Below are positions 38,209 to 48,149 of a stretch of 64,000 nucleotides of DNA, piece by piece. The number at the start of each line of letters is the position of its first letter. Position 1 is the stretch's first letter. Source of the DNA: Actinomyces sp. HPA0247 (lineage in GTDB: Bacteria; Actinomycetota; Actinomycetes; Actinomycetales; Actinomycetaceae); the NCBI GenBank assembly GCA_000411415.1, contig KE150451.1:200872-264871 (forward strand). The letters run 5' to 3'. Made by a program: the position numbers and the translations under genes. The notes under the pieces are model-generated. The model saw only the letters and a list, made by a program, of their open reading frames with translations. It searched no databases and was not told where the DNA came from.

Positions 38209-39417
38209 CTACTGCGAGGCGAGCGCCGCTGTGGGCGGCGTGCGGGCCGCTCGGATCGCGGGGTAGAGACCGGCGACGGCACCGATGAGGAGAGTCGCGC
38301 CGAGGCCTGCGGCAATCACCCACCAGTGCAGGGTGGGCGGCCAGCCGTACGCGTAGCACATGCCCCAGGTGACGCCCGCGCCGATCAGGCATCCGGCGAG
38401 TCCTCCGAGGAAGGACAGGAGCAGGGCCTCAGCCAGGAACTGCACGGTGATGTGTCCCCGCTTGGCGCCCAGAGACCGGCGCAGGCCGATCTCCTTGCGG
38501 CGTTCCAGGACGGAGATGATCATCGTGTTGGCCACGCCGATGCCGCCCACCAGCAGGGCGATCGAGCCGACACCCGCGAGCAGCGTCGTGAGGGTCTGGT
38601 CAGCCGCGTTCTGGGCGGCCAGCGCGTCGGAGGGGCGCGAGACCTTCAGGCCGGTGGCCCCCTGCGGGGCCAGCGTGGGTCCAAGGAGCTCGCGCACGGT
38701 CTCCACCTGGTCCTCGCTGGAGCGCTCGTAGATCGTCGTGGGAGTCTTGCCCGCGTCGAAGTACGTGCCCGCGGCGGAAACACCGATGAGGGCGGCGTTA
38801 TCGAGTTCCTCGGCCAGGGGTGCTGGATCCATGATGCCCAGGACGGTGAAGGACATGCCGCCCAGCCACACCTGGGTGCCTGGCTCGACGACGCCGATCA
38901 GCTGCGCGGCCTTCGAGCCCAGGACGACACCCGGGTACTTCGCGGTGGCGTCGTTGAGCCACGCGCCCTTCTTCATGGTCCCGGAGACGACCTTCAGGAG
39001 GTTCGTGTCGGCCGCCATCGTGATGATGCCGCCGGTCGCGTTCGGGTCGGACAGGCGCGAGCGGTACACGGAGATGCCGCTCAGCGTCGACGTCGAGGCC
39101 GCGTCGGTGACGCCCGGGATCATGCGGGTGCGGCCCACGGAGTCCTCGGGCAGGATGAGGTCCACGCCCGACAGGTCGGCGCCGCTGCGCGCGGTCAGCA
39201 TGTTGGTGCCGAGCGCCCGCAGCTGTTCTTGCAGGCGGGCCTGCGAGGAGGCGGAGACGCCGACGACGCCGACCATGGCCGCGATGCCGATCGCGATGCC
39301 GAGCGCTGAGAGGATGGCTCTCATAGGGCGGGCGCGCAGGCCCGTCAGGCCCAGGCGCGCGACGTCTGAGAGGCGCAGCGCGGAGCGGCCGGCGCCCGAG
39401 TTCTTCTTACTCGCCAT
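38209..39417 (-). CDS. MacB-type ABC transporter permease (FtsX family)
   Basis: A 402-residue membrane protein with one N-terminal helix, a large extracytoplasmic domain, and three C-terminal helices. The FtsX signature is [31 protein letters not shown]. MacB-type proteins work with an ATPase and an adaptor as mechanotransmitters that move peptides, lipoproteins or drugs outside the membrane. The ATG at 39415-39417 has GGGAGG 5 bases upstream, inside the end of the ATPase gene. It is the last gene of the four-gene operon. Confidence 0.88.
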   Translation of the reverse strand: MASKKNSGAGRSALRLSDVARLGLTGLRARPMRAILSALGIAIGIAAMVGVVGVSASSQARLQEQLRALGTNMLTARSGADLSGVDLILPEDSVGRTRMIPGVTDAASTSTLSGISVYRSRLSDPNATGGIITMAADTNLLKVVSGTMKKGAWLNDATAKYPGVVLGSKAAQLIGVVEPGTQVWLGGMSFTVLGIMDPAPLAEELDNAALIGVSAAGTYFDAGKTPTTIYERSSEDQVETVRELLGPTLAPQGATGLKVSRPSDALAAQNAADQTLTTLLAGVGSIALLVGGIGVANTMIISVLERRKEIGLRRSLGAKRGHITVQFLAEALLLSFLGGLAGCLIGAGVTWGMCYAYGWPPTLHWWVIAAGLGATLLIGAVAGLYPAIRAARTPPTAALASQ

Positions 39418-40105
39418 GGCCACCTCCCGGGTGCGCAGAATCGGAGACGATCTCGCCATCGCGGATGGCGATCTGCCTGGGCAGCGAAGCCGCCAGGTCG
39501 TTGTCGTGAGTGATCACAATGATGGTGGTGCCGGCCTCGTTGAGTTCGCGCAGGAGCGCCACGATGGACGCGCCCGAACGCGAGTCGAGGTTGCCGGTGG
39601 GCTCGTCGGCGAGCAGCAGGGCCGGGTGCCCGATGATGGCACGGGCGATGGCGACGCGCTGGCGTTCGCCGCCCGACATCTGGTGGGGCTTGTGGTCCAT
39701 GCGGTGCCCGAGGCCCACGCGGGTCAGGGCCTCACGCGCGGCCTCGCGGCGCTTGGCGCGGGGCACACCCCGGTAGAGCAGGCCGTCCGCGACGTTGTCG
39801 AGGGCGGAGACGCCGGCGGTGAGGTGGAACTGCTGGAACACGAAGCCGATCAGCGAGGAGCGCACACCCGACAGCTCGGCGTCTCTCAGGGAGGACACGT
39901 CGGTGCCGTTGATGAACACGCTGCCCGAGGTCGGCCGGTCGAGCGTTCCGATGAGGTTGAGCAGGGTCGATTTTCCGGAGCCGGACGGCCCGACAATGGC
40001 GACGAATTCGCCCTCGTCGACGGCCAGGGACACTCCGTTGCAGGCGTGCACGGGCGGGCTGCCGAAGGACCGGTGCACGTCGGTCAGTTGCAGGATGTGG
40101 CTCAT
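39407..40105 (-). CDS. MacB-associated ABC transporter ATPase (LolD-like)
   Basis: A 232-residue ATPase of the LolD/MacB group. It has Walker [11 protein letters not shown]-loop [17 protein letters not shown], signature MSGGERQR, Walker [13 protein letters not shown] and the switch His in VITHDNDL. It overlaps the adaptor gene by 4 bases and the permease gene by 11. Confidence 0.93.
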   Translation of the reverse strand: MSHILQLTDVHRSFGSPPVHACNGVSLAVDEGEFVAIVGPSGSGKSTLLNLIGTLDRPTSGSVFINGTDVSSLRDAELSGVRSSLIGFVFQQFHLTAGVSALDNVADGLLYRGVPRAKRREAAREALTRVGLGHRMDHKPHQMSGGERQRVAIARAIIGHPALLLADEPTGNLDSRSGASIVALLRELNEAGTTIIVITHDNDLAASLPRQIAIRDGEIVSDSAHPGGGHGE

Positions 40106-41178
40106 CGGTTGGGCACCACCACGCGCTGGCCTTCGGCGATGTCGTCGCCGCTCACTTCGACGCGGTCTCCCGCGAACAGGCCGACGGTGACGGGAACCCT
40201 GCGAATCTCGCCCTTCTCATCCACGACCTCGACGCCGAATTGGTCGGAGCTGAGGGCCACGAGCGCGCCGAGGGGCACGGACAGCACGCCGGTGCGCGTC
40301 TGGGAGGTCAGGCCCAGGGACACCGAGGCCTCCTGCAGTCCGTCGAGGGCGGACGTATCGTCGGGGGTGACGGTGATCGGAATGATCCGTTCCTTGGTCG
40401 TCTCCTTGGATCCTTCCTCGCTGGCCTTCTCACGCGGCGGCTCGACGGAGGTGATCGTTCCGGTCGTCGTCACGGCGGATCCGGGCAGACGCACGGTCAC
40501 GGAGTTCCCGACGACGCCGAGGGCCTGGTCGGAAAGCTTCAGGTTCGCGGAGATGACCTGCCGCGAGGACGAGGCCGTGAAAAGCTCCGTCTCCATCGTC
40601 GCGTTGTCACCGACGCGGGCCTTGAGCGCGCCGATGCGCAGGTCCTCGGGTGCGAAGAGGACGGTGCCCAGGGGCAGGGAGCCGCTCTGAGTGAGCGTCA
40701 GGGCCTTCTGCCACTTCTTGATGGCCGCGATCGTGTTCCAGTCGAAGTGGGCGTTGGGCGTGGCCTCGAAGTAGCCGAGCTCGGAGAGCGCCGTCTCCAG
40801 CTGGGTGACGTCCTCGCCGTCGCTCATGCCCTCCTCGAACGCGCGCCAGGCCGGGGTGGAGCCGTGGAGCAGGTACGTGTTGTTGCCAGCAACCGTGTAC
40901 ACGTGCGATCCCTGGGTGAGGGTCGTGCCGGGCGTGGGCAGGGCGGTAACAACGCCCTCGAAGGCGCTCTTGAGGGTGTAGGAGTCGGCGTAGTGGAGCG
41001 TTCCCTGGACGGTGGTCTCCCCTACCAGGTCGCCCTTCGTGACGGTCGCAGTTACTCCATCAAAGGATTGGGGAGCTTCGGCGTCCGCGTTGGCGCCCGA
41101 GCATGCAGATAATGTCAGCGCGCCGATCGCGAGGATTGCGAGCGTGGCCGCGGGGCGTGGGGTTCGCGGACGCGTCAC
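40102..41178 (-). CDS. Periplasmic-adaptor-like lipoprotein (MacA-like) with peptidoglycan-binding domain
   Basis: A 358-residue protein. A lipoprotein signal peptide ends with LSAC (about residue 27). A HlyD/MacA-type barrel and hairpin follow, with a peptidoglycan-binding_1 domain inserted in the middle ([19 protein letters not shown]). This is the actinobacterial MacA form, an adaptor anchored to membrane and cell wall. The GTG start overlaps the upstream lipoprotein stop (GTGA) and has AGGGG 8 bases before it. Confidence 0.85.
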   Translation of the reverse strand: MTRPRTPRPAATLAILAIGALTLSACSGANADAEAPQSFDGVTATVTKGDLVGETTVQGTLHYADSYTLKSAFEGVVTALPTPGTTLTQGSHVYTVAGNNTYLLHGSTPAWRAFEEGMSDGEDVTQLETALSELGYFEATPNAHFDWNTIAAIKKWQKALTLTQSGSLPLGTVLFAPEDLRIGALKARVGDNATMETELFTASSSRQVISANLKLSDQALGVVGNSVTVRLPGSAVTTTGTITSVEPPREKASEEGSKETTKERIIPITVTPDDTSALDGLQEASVSLGLTSQTRTGVLSVPLGALVALSSDQFGVEVVDEKGEIRRVPVTVGLFAGDRVEVSGDDIAEGQRVVVPNR

Positions 41179-41651
41179 TTGGCGGCCCCTGACTGCTGGA
41201 AGCACTTGTTGAGCACGTCCTCGGGGATGTCCTTGACGCTGATGCCTTCGCCGGCCTGCGGGTCCTTGACGTCGTATCCGGCCTCGCGCAGGCACTGCGC
41301 TGCCTTGACCATGGCCTCACGCGCGGCGGGGTCGTTCGCGACATTGTCCTCGCCGGTCATGCCGGAAACCTTCACCATGCACTCGTTGAGAGCAGAGTCG
41401 AAGGCGGGGTCATGGTCATTGAGCTGGTCGGGCGTCAGGCCCGTGTCGGGCACATCAAAGCCCTTCTCGCGCATGCACTGAGCGAACACCAGGTTGGGGT
41501 CGTTGCTGGCGGCGTTGGTGGCCGCCGCGCTCGGGCTCTTCGAGCTGGAAGGGGACGAGGCGGACGATCCGGTTGACCCGCAGGCGCTGAGGGCCGCCGC
41601 CAGGGTGATGGCGATGACGGCAAGGGCGCGCGTCTGTGCGCGATTCTTCAT
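41175..41651 (-). CDS. Small secreted lipoprotein of the MacAB-like operon
   Basis: A 158-residue lipoprotein (lipobox LSAC, C24) with a Ser/Ala-rich linker. The C-terminal domain has four cysteines in two repeated units (FAQCMREKGFDVPD...ECMVK and AAQCLREAGYDVKD...KCFQQ). Such proteins recur in front of MacAB-like genes in actinobacteria. Function is unknown; a sensor or substrate-presenting role is plausible. It is the first gene of the operon. Confidence 0.8.
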   Translation of the reverse strand: MKNRAQTRALAVIAITLAAALSACGSTGSSASSPSSSKSPSAAATNAASNDPNLVFAQCMREKGFDVPDTGLTPDQLNDHDPAFDSALNECMVKVSGMTGEDNVANDPAAREAMVKAAQCLREAGYDVKDPQAGEGISVKDIPEDVLNKCFQQSGAAK

Positions 41652-41701
41652 CGAAAACTCCTTGAGGAATGCTTATCGGCAATGGTTCTCACTACCTGAC
41701 T

Positions 41702-41736
41702 AGATTACATCCCACAAGACTGAAAGCTACCTGAAA
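41702..41736 (-). promoter_or_regulatory. Promoter with 11-bp-spaced direct repeat, candidate OmpR-family site
   Basis: Read on the minus strand, TTTCAG occurs twice exactly 11 bases apart (41736-41731 and 41725-41720). A -10-like TAATCT (41707-41702) follows 12 bases later, with no consensus -35. An 11-base period suits an OmpR/PhoP-type response regulator bound over the -35 region. It lies 50-85 bases upstream of the lipoprotein ATG. Confidence 0.45.
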
Positions 41737-41788
41737 ACTATCCGGGAGCACGCGCAGAGTTTCGTCAGACAACCCTGAGAGCGCAAAA

Positions 41789-41822
41789 AGAGGCAGGGGA
41801 CGCTCGCACATCCCCCGCCTCT
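41789..41822 (-). terminator. Intrinsic terminator of the sugar transporter gene
   Basis: AGAGGC-GGGGA pairs with TCCCC-GCCTCT. On the minus strand it is followed by TTTTT, so it ends the transporter transcript. Confidence 0.8.
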
Positions 41823-41857
41823 GACCCGACACTCCTCCTCATCGGGCGCTTATTCGG

Positions 41858-43300
41858 TTAGTCTTCGCCAGCCTCGGAGCGAGCAAGGTTTTGCTCCAGG
41901 AGGGACACAATCTCTCCGTGCTTGACCTCGGTCAGGGTAACCTTCCGCGCAAAGACGATGAACGCCAGGACGATGACCGCAAGAGGAGCGTAGAAAGCAG
42001 CCGTCTTGAAGGTCTCAATGTTCCCGGTCGTCAGCAGGGCGGGGTCAACATCATTGGTCATGGCTGCCGCGATGGCGACGAAGCCGACGATGGAGTTCGA
42101 CAGGGCGCCGGCGATCTTGTCGAGCATGGGACGCACCGAGAGGGTGACGGCCTCGTTACGCTTGCCAGTCTTCCACTGCCCGTACTCAACAGAGTCGGTG
42201 ATCGTGAGGATCGCCGTCATCTGAATACACGTGGCAGGAAGGTAGAACAGGACCAGGGCGACAAAGACGACAATGAGGTTCGACGAGAAGAGAATGAACA
42301 GGACATATGCACTCGCCATGAGCACCATGCCACCAAGGTAGAGGTAGCGGCGGGGCAGGCGGCGGTTGATCGCCGGGTACAGGGGGGTCACCGCCAGGCC
42401 GATGACGAAGGCGATGATGCCGACCACCGAGTAGATATCGGGCTTCTGGAGCACGAATTTGAAGAGGTAGATCATGAAGCCCGTCGTTGCAACGTTCGCG
42501 ATCGAGTAGAGGACGTACGAGAGGGAAGTCCACAGCAACTGATCATTGCGCGCGATCGCCTGGAATGCCTGCAGCGGGTTGGACTTATCGGAGGGATCGC
42601 GTAGGACGCTCTCCTCCTCACGAGTACCAAAGGCGACCGCGAGACAGGTGACGATACCAAGGATAGCGATGACGGCACCGAAGCCCGTCCAGCCTTCCTG
42701 GCTCTCAGAACCAGCTCCCGCAAGTGCACTGAAGAACCCAACCACGGGAACAACGATTGCGGTGACGCCATTGTAGCCGATGGAGCCCGTGAATGTTCCG
42801 AGAGCGGTGTACACACTGCGCTCCTGCGAGGAGGAGGACAGCGCAGGAATCATGCCCCAGTAGGAGATGTCACGCAGGGAGTACAGGACGTCAAGGACCA
42901 CGAAGACGATCACAAAAACGACAATGAACACTCCTTTGTTGACATTGACAAGGCCGAACAGTCCGGTGAAGATCGCAAAAAGAAGGATGGATGATCCAAC
43001 GCCACCAATGACTTGCCAGGGCTTGAATCGCCCGAAGCGCGAGGTTGTGTTGTCCACCAAGTTTCCAAGCAGTGGATCAATGAAGATCTCGACGATCCGA
43101 ATAATGAAGACGAGGGCAGTGATGATCGCAATCATCGCCTTGGCCTCGGAGTCCTCATAGTCGCGGAACAGGGTCTGCGCCGCATAGTAGGTGACAAAGA
43201 ATGTTGAGAGCGCGTTGTAATACGCAGCCTGCCCCAGATTACCGATCGCGTAGCAGATTCGCGACACCCAGCTCTTGCGCACGTTTTCTTCGTGTGCCAT
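41858..43300 (-). CDS. GPH-family sugar:cation symporter (probable beta-galactoside importer)
   Basis: A 480-residue protein with twelve hydrophobic segments. The MelB/LacS-type features are NLGQAAYYNALSTFFVTYY at the start, FIDPLLGNLVDNTTSRFGRFKPW in the first loop, and SVEYGQWKTGKRNEA late. It imports glycosides with a cation. It diverges from the beta-galactosidase gene, so lactose or other beta-galactosides are the likely substrate. The ATG at 43298-43300 has GGAG about 9 bases upstream. Confidence 0.88.
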   Translation of the reverse strand: MAHEENVRKSWVSRICYAIGNLGQAAYYNALSTFFVTYYAAQTLFRDYEDSEAKAMIAIITALVFIIRIVEIFIDPLLGNLVDNTTSRFGRFKPWQVIGGVGSSILLFAIFTGLFGLVNVNKGVFIVVFVIVFVVLDVLYSLRDISYWGMIPALSSSSQERSVYTALGTFTGSIGYNGVTAIVVPVVGFFSALAGAGSESQEGWTGFGAVIAILGIVTCLAVAFGTREEESVLRDPSDKSNPLQAFQAIARNDQLLWTSLSYVLYSIANVATTGFMIYLFKFVLQKPDIYSVVGIIAFVIGLAVTPLYPAINRRLPRRYLYLGGMVLMASAYVLFILFSSNLIVVFVALVLFYLPATCIQMTAILTITDSVEYGQWKTGKRNEAVTLSVRPMLDKIAGALSNSIVGFVAIAAAMTNDVDPALLTTGNIETFKTAAFYAPLAVIVLAFIVFARKVTLTEVKHGEIVSLLEQNLARSEAGED

Positions 43301-43340
43301 GGTCCCTCTCCTTCGAAGCAACTCTTGCTCGGACACGACA

Positions 43341-43369
43341 AGGTTAACGCATTTACCTGAGAATACCAA
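43341..43369 (-). promoter_or_regulatory. Transporter promoter with overlapping LacI-type operator
   Basis: Minus-strand TTGGTA (43369-43364) and TAACCT (43346-43341) are 17 bases apart. The -10 overlaps GGTTAACGCATTTACC (43342-43357), an inverted repeat with one mismatch per arm and a central CG, the style of LacI-family operators. Confidence 0.45.
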
Positions 43370-43407
43370 TACTATCTAGGTCACATAAACATATCCATGT
43401 AACTGTA

Positions 43408-43436
43408 TTGCGTCGATGCGATCAACAGGATACTCT
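43408..43436 (+). promoter_or_regulatory. Beta-galactosidase promoter
   Basis: TTGCGT (43408-43413) and TACTCT (43431-43436) are separated by exactly 17 bases. This gives a leader of about 45 bases before the ATG at 43489. Confidence 0.45.
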
Positions 43437-43488
43437 GACCTCAGAGCACGATCGCTCCACCGCAACGTCGCACATTCGGAAGGTCACC

Positions 43489-46400
43489 ATGTTCCATACG
43501 CCCATCTCTTCCCCCACATCGGCATGGCTCAGCGATCCGCAGACCTTTGCTGTCAATCGACTTCCCGCGCACAGCGCACACCGCACGAACGCCCCAACGC
43601 AGAGTCTTGACGGAACCTGGGAAGTCGCACTTACGTCAAGTTCGCGCGTGGCTCTTGATTCCCCCACCACCGCATTCGACCAGGAAGCAGTACACAGCCT
43701 TCCCATTCCCTCAACCCTCGAAGCTGAGGGGCTATGGCCTCCGGCGTACGTCAACATTCAGATGCCGTGGGACGGCCACGAGAACCCTCAGGCTCCCAAG
43801 CCACCAGAGGAGTGCCGAGTTGCACTCTACCGGCGCACCTTCACCCTGCATGATTCCCTCCAGGAGTCTTTGAGCAAGCAAGGACACGCACGCCTACGCT
43901 TCGAGGGTTTTGCGACGGCTCTCTACATCTGGGTGGACGGCATCTTCGTCGGCTACTGCGAGGACGGGTACACGGCGAGCGAGTTTGATATCACGTCAGC
44001 ACTGACGCACTCCCAGGACCACGAGATTATCGTCGCCTGCTACGAGCATTCGAGCGCCTCATGGCTGGAAGGACAGGACTCCTGGCGTTTCCATGGCCTC
44101 TTCCGCTCCGTTTCACTGGTAGCTCTGCCTGCCTGCCACGTCGCCCACCTGGCAGCCAACGCTGACTACGACGCGGACTCTGGCATGGGAATATTCAATG
44201 TCACGGTCGACCTCAAGGGAACCAAGGCCGACAGTACCGCAAGCGCCCAGCTCACCGATTCGAGCGGGACTGTTGTATGGAGTGAACACGTGCCCGCGAA
44301 CGCTCCCAGTATCACGCTTCGGGGTGAAGTAGACGGCGCACACCCGTGGACGGCGGAGGATCCGGCCCTGTATACGCTGAGCCTCACGATTCATGACGCC
44401 GATGGAAACGATTGCGAGACCGTGACTCAGCGCGTGGGCTTCCGCCGCTTCGAAATCCTCAACTCTGTCTTCATGCTCAACGGCCAGCGCCTCATTTTCC
44501 GCGGTGTCAACCGCCACGAGTTCAATCCTTGCACGGGCCGAACGATGTCGATGGAGGACATGGTGACGGACGTACGCCTGTGCAAGCAGCTCAACATCAA
44601 TGCAATCCGCACAAGCCATTACCCCAATGACACCCGTTTCCTAGACCTGTGCGATGAGTACGGCCTGTACGTCATTGATGAGACGAACCTGGAGACACAC
44701 GGATCATGGTGCACGCCGGGCGACATCCCCACCCCAGCCACGGCGATCCCGGGATCAAAGATGGAGTGGGAGAGCGCCTGCGTGGATCGCGCCGAGTCGA
44801 TGGTGCGCCAAGATCTCAATCACGCCTCCGTGTTGATGTGGTCGCTAGGTAACGAGTCTTTTGGCGGCGAGGTTTTCCGCTCTATGTACCGGCACTGTCA
44901 TGAGCTGGACAATTCCCGCCCTGTCCATTACGAGGGTGTCACGTGGGATCGAGAGTTCGACGATGCCTCCGATATTGAGTCACGCATGTACGCGCTGCCT
45001 GACGCAATCGAGGAGTACCTGCGTGATAACCCGGCGAAGCCCTATCTGTCGTGCGAGTACATGCATGCGATGGGCAACTCTGTTGGCGGCCTCAGCCACT
45101 ACACGGACCTGGAGCGATACCCCGCGTATGGTGGCGGCTTCATCTGGGACCTGATCGACCAGGCCCTCTACCATGAGCCAACCGCTGGCTCGGGTGGCGA
45201 GTTCCTGGCATACGGCGGCGATTTCGAGGATCGCCCCTGCGACTGGGAGTTCTCCTGTGATGGCATCCTCTTCGCCGACCGCACACCCAAGCCCTCAGCC
45301 ATGGCGGTCAAACAGCTCTACTCCCCCATCACTCTCACGCCAAGCATCGACGGAATCCTGATCGATGCCACTGTCCTCCCGGCGCCCCTTGCCAACCTGT
45401 GTGTGCGTGCCCGGGTCCTTGCTGACGGCGCGGTTGTCTGGGAGAAAGAGGTCGCGGCAACAGGCATCTCCCGTGGGCGCAGCGCCGTCAGTGTGGGATG
45501 GCCGTCTGAACTGCTAGCCAACACAACACAAGAGATCGTGTTGGAAGCAGCACTTGTCATCTCCTCCGACACCGCGTGGTGCGAGGCTGGGCACATTGTC
45601 TCCGTGGGCCAGACAGTGTTCTCCTACCACGAGCAGGCCGACACGACACCCAGTGGCCACGCCACATTCACCGTGGGCCGTTGGAACATTGGTATGCGTG
45701 AGGGCGAGAACGAAGCTTTGCTGTCGCGTACCGCGGGTGGCATCGTCCAGTGGCGTCGCGGCAACAAGGCCATGGTCCTCTTCCCTCCCAAGCTGACAAC
45801 CTTCCGACCGCTAACGGACAATGATCGAGGCTGTGGGCACGGTTTCGACCGCGCGTGCTGGACGACGGCTGGAGCCTACGCACGATGCGTGAACACCACC
45901 GTCGAAGAGACCGGCGAGGGTGTCGTCGTTACCTACGACTACCGTCTTGCGGGCATTGCAGATGTCACCGTGCCTGTGCGCTACGAGCTGCGTGCCGACG
46001 GCACGATTCGTCTCACGGCAACCTACCCGGGTGCGCATGATCTCCCAACGATGCCATGCTTCGGGCTTGAGTGGGCGCTCCCCTCGTCGATTGACCGCCT
46101 GAGTTTCTATGGCCTCGGCCCCGTCGAGGCCTACGCGGACCGCCTGGCCGGAGCAACCCTGGGCGTGTGGTCCCAGAGCGCAGCCGAAGGGTTGGCCCCC
46201 TACGCGGTACCGCAGGAGTGCGGCTTCCACCCCGGCATCCGCTGGTGCGAGGTAACGGACGATTACGGACACGGCCTGCGTGTTCAGGCACACGGCGATC
46301 TCGGGGTCTCGCTGCTGCCCTACTCCTCCGCGCACATCGAAAACGCTCGACACTGGTGGGAGCTACCGGACCCCTCCCAGCGGCCCGCGACCTACCTACG

Positions 46401-46521
46401 TCTGCTCACTGCACAGATGGGTGTCGGCGGTGACGATTCGTGGGGTTCGCCGGTGCATGACGAGTACCAGATTGATGCGACCGAGAAGCAGGTCCTGGAC
46501 GTGACGTTGTCTCTCATGTGA
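43489..46521 (+). CDS. lacZ: Beta-galactosidase, glycoside hydrolase family 2
   Basis: A 1,010-residue LacZ-type enzyme that hydrolyses lactose. Domain order is jelly-roll sugar-binding, two immunoglobulin-like domains, TIM barrel, and the C-terminal Bgal_small_N supersandwich. Catalytic residues are visible: acid/base E456 in WSLGNESFGG and nucleophile E523 in LSCEYMHAMGNS. RGVNRHEFNP is the conserved GH2 start of the barrel. The ATG at 43489 has GGAAGG 5 bases upstream. No signal peptide, so it acts in the cytosol on imported sugar. Confidence 0.95.
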   Translation: MFHTPISSPTSAWLSDPQTFAVNRLPAHSAHRTNAPTQSLDGTWEVALTSSSRVALDSPTTAFDQEAVHSLPIPSTLEAEGLWPPAYVNIQMPWDGHENPQAPKPPEECRVALYRRTFTLHDSLQESLSKQGHARLRFEGFATALYIWVDGIFVGYCEDGYTASEFDITSALTHSQDHEIIVACYEHSSASWLEGQDSWRFHGLFRSVSLVALPACHVAHLAANADYDADSGMGIFNVTVDLKGTKADSTASAQLTDSSGTVVWSEHVPANAPSITLRGEVDGAHPWTAEDPALYTLSLTIHDADGNDCETVTQRVGFRRFEILNSVFMLNGQRLIFRGVNRHEFNPCTGRTMSMEDMVTDVRLCKQLNINAIRTSHYPNDTRFLDLCDEYGLYVIDETNLETHGSWCTPGDIPTPATAIPGSKMEWESACVDRAESMVRQDLNHASVLMWSLGNESFGGEVFRSMYRHCHELDNSRPVHYEGVTWDREFDDASDIESRMYALPDAIEEYLRDNPAKPYLSCEYMHAMGNSVGGLSHYTDLERYPAYGGGFIWDLIDQALYHEPTAGSGGEFLAYGGDFEDRPCDWEFSCDGILFADRTPKPSAMAVKQLYSPITLTPSIDGILIDATVLPAPLANLCVRARVLADGAVVWEKEVAATGISRGRSAVSVGWPSELLANTTQEIVLEAALVISSDTAWCEAGHIVSVGQTVFSYHEQADTTPSGHATFTVGRWNIGMREGENEALLSRTAGGIVQWRRGNKAMVLFPPKLTTFRPLTDNDRGCGHGFDRACWTTAGAYARCVNTTVEETGEGVVVTYDYRLAGIADVTVPVRYELRADGTIRLTATYPGAHDLPTMPCFGLEWALPSSIDRLSFYGLGPVEAYADRLAGATLGVWSQSAAEGLAPYAVPQECGFHPGIRWCEVTDDYGHGLRVQAHGDLGVSLLPYSSAHIENARHWWELPDPSQRPATYLRLLTAQMGVGGDDSWGSPVHDEYQIDATEKQVLDVTLSLM

Positions 46522-46532
46522 GAGACATTCAG

Positions 46533-46566
46533 CGGCGGCGGGTATGAGGTAACTCCCCCGCCGCCG
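46533..46566. terminator. Terminator between convergent lacZ and lacI-type genes
   Basis: CGGCGGCGGG (46533-46542) pairs with CCCGCCGCCG (46557-46566), followed by TT. It is about 12 bases after the lacZ stop. Confidence 0.75.
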
Positions 46567-46584
46567 TTATGCGTTCACGCCCGA

Positions 46585-47610
46585 TCACTGTGCGGTGGTG
46601 CCGTGCACGGGAATAAAGCTCTGTCGCACAACAAGGCGGGTGGACAGTAGAACGTGATGCTTATGCATGAAACGGCCCACGATCGCGTCCGAGAGGAGCA
46701 AGAGCGCGGTCTCGGCCAACTCGGAGCGCTCGATCGCATAGGAGCTGAGCGTGGGAGCCGTGTACTCGCAGACCTGAAGATTGTCGATGGAGACGACGGC
46801 AATCTGATCGGGTACACGGAGCCCACGGGCAGCGAGCACCTGAACGACGCCAACTGCCAGCGGATCAGCCGCGACAAGGACAGCGTCGGGCAGATCATCC
46901 GTGCACGCATCAAGTAGTGCTTCGGCCTGACTACGTCCATTCTCCACAGTGAAGGGACCGGAGGCGCAGACGTAGCCATCAGTGGGCATGTCGAGGAGGT
47001 GCGCCCACTCGTTGAAGGCGACGGTACGCGGGTCTTGCGCGAAGACATGAGAGCCCATCATGTGCCCGTCGCCGCCGATAAAGGCGATACGCTGACGCCC
47101 CTGCTCACGCAGCGTGTAGATCGCGTCAATGACCGTTTGCTGCAGGTCGGGGCGCACAGAGTGAAAGAGCGCCGGCGCGGGGTTGATGTCGATAAACACG
47201 CCGTGCGAGAACGCCTCATACAAACGGTCGAGGTCGTCTTGCGCGATCGGCGCAGGACCGATGGACACAAAGCCAGAGAACTCGTCCGCAGCATCGATGA
47301 GCGCGTCCACGGTCGGGAAGAACGCCAGGCTCATCATGTTCTCCACCGCACGCTCTCGCAGTGACTCACGCAGGTCGGAAAAATAGGAATCCTGGGGTCC
47401 ATTCGAGGGGTCGAAGTTCTCTAGCACCGCGATGGTCTGAGGGACGCCGGCGCGCGATGTGCGCAGCGCGTAGCCGAGCTCGTTGGCTACTTGGATGACA
47501 CGGTGGCGGGTCGATTCCTTTGCGGTGAAACTGGGGTCTCCCGAGAGGACGCGAGACACCGTCGCCTTCGAGTAACCCGTCGCCTTGGCAATATCACCGA
47601 GGTTAACCAT
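46585..47610 (-). CDS. LacI-family transcriptional regulator
   Basis: A 341-residue repressor. The N-terminal helix-turn-helix and hinge read VNLGDIAKATGYSKATVSRVLSGDPSF, and a periplasmic-binding-protein-like effector domain follows (IAFIGGDGHMMGS, PDAVLVAADPLAVGVVQ). It is convergent with lacZ and probably represses the lac genes in response to a galactoside. The ATG at 47608-47610 has GGAGG 7 bases upstream; an ATG five codons earlier is less likely. Confidence 0.88.
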   Translation of the reverse strand: MVNLGDIAKATGYSKATVSRVLSGDPSFTAKESTRHRVIQVANELGYALRTSRAGVPQTIAVLENFDPSNGPQDSYFSDLRESLRERAVENMMSLAFFPTVDALIDAADEFSGFVSIGPAPIAQDDLDRLYEAFSHGVFIDINPAPALFHSVRPDLQQTVIDAIYTLREQGRQRIAFIGGDGHMMGSHVFAQDPRTVAFNEWAHLLDMPTDGYVCASGPFTVENGRSQAEALLDACTDDLPDAVLVAADPLAVGVVQVLAARGLRVPDQIAVVSIDNLQVCEYTAPTLSSYAIERSELAETALLLLSDAIVGRFMHKHHVLLSTRLVVRQSFIPVHGTTAQ

Positions 47611-47746
47611 CGATCCCCCTCCCAAAACTCCCTGTGTTCAGCTCATACAGTCTAGCTGACTCACTGATCGCTCAGCGGGATCAACACCGCATCGGTCGGG
47701 CGTACAACTGCCGAGGCCGGGGCTTGGCACTCCCCCAGCGCGCAGT

Positions 47747-48103
47747 CTAGAGGCAGGCGCCCTCGTCGTACTCAGCCTTGATGTCCTCGTGGTGGCGGAT
47801 GACCTCGCGGACCATGAATCCGAGGAACTTCTCAGCGAAATCGGGGTCGAGGCCGGAGGAAGCCGCAAGGGTGCGCAGGCGTTCGACTTGGCGGGCCTCG
47901 CGAGCCGGGTCGGCGGGAGGCAGGTCCAGGCGGGCCTTGATGTGCCCGACGCGCTGGGTGCAGCGGAAACGCTCAGCAAGAATGTGCACGAGGGCAGCGT
48001 CGATGTTGTCGATCGTGGCGCGCGCCTCCGCCAGTTCGGCGGGAATACCGCTGACTCCCCGGTCCGCCGAAGCGGCCACCACGGCCTCGTCACGCTGTGC
48101 CAT
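47747..48103 (-). CDS. Chorismate mutase (AroQ type)
   Basis: A 118-residue all-helical protein. It converts chorismate to prephenate in phenylalanine and tyrosine synthesis. AroQ-type residues are visible in the order R28 region (EARATIDNIDAALVHILAER), the KARLDLPPADPAREARQ segment, and a C-terminal helix FLGFMVREVIRHHEDIK. The N-terminal ~20 residues are less conserved. It lies just downstream of clpX in the same direction. Confidence 0.85.
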   Translation of the reverse strand: MAQRDEAVVAASADRGVSGIPAELAEARATIDNIDAALVHILAERFRCTQRVGHIKARLDLPPADPAREARQVERLRTLAASSGLDPDFAEKFLGFMVREVIRHHEDIKAEYDEGACL

Positions 48104-48149
48104 TGTTCCTCCCCTAAGGTCTCAACTGACCTCAGTCTAGCGGGCGGGC

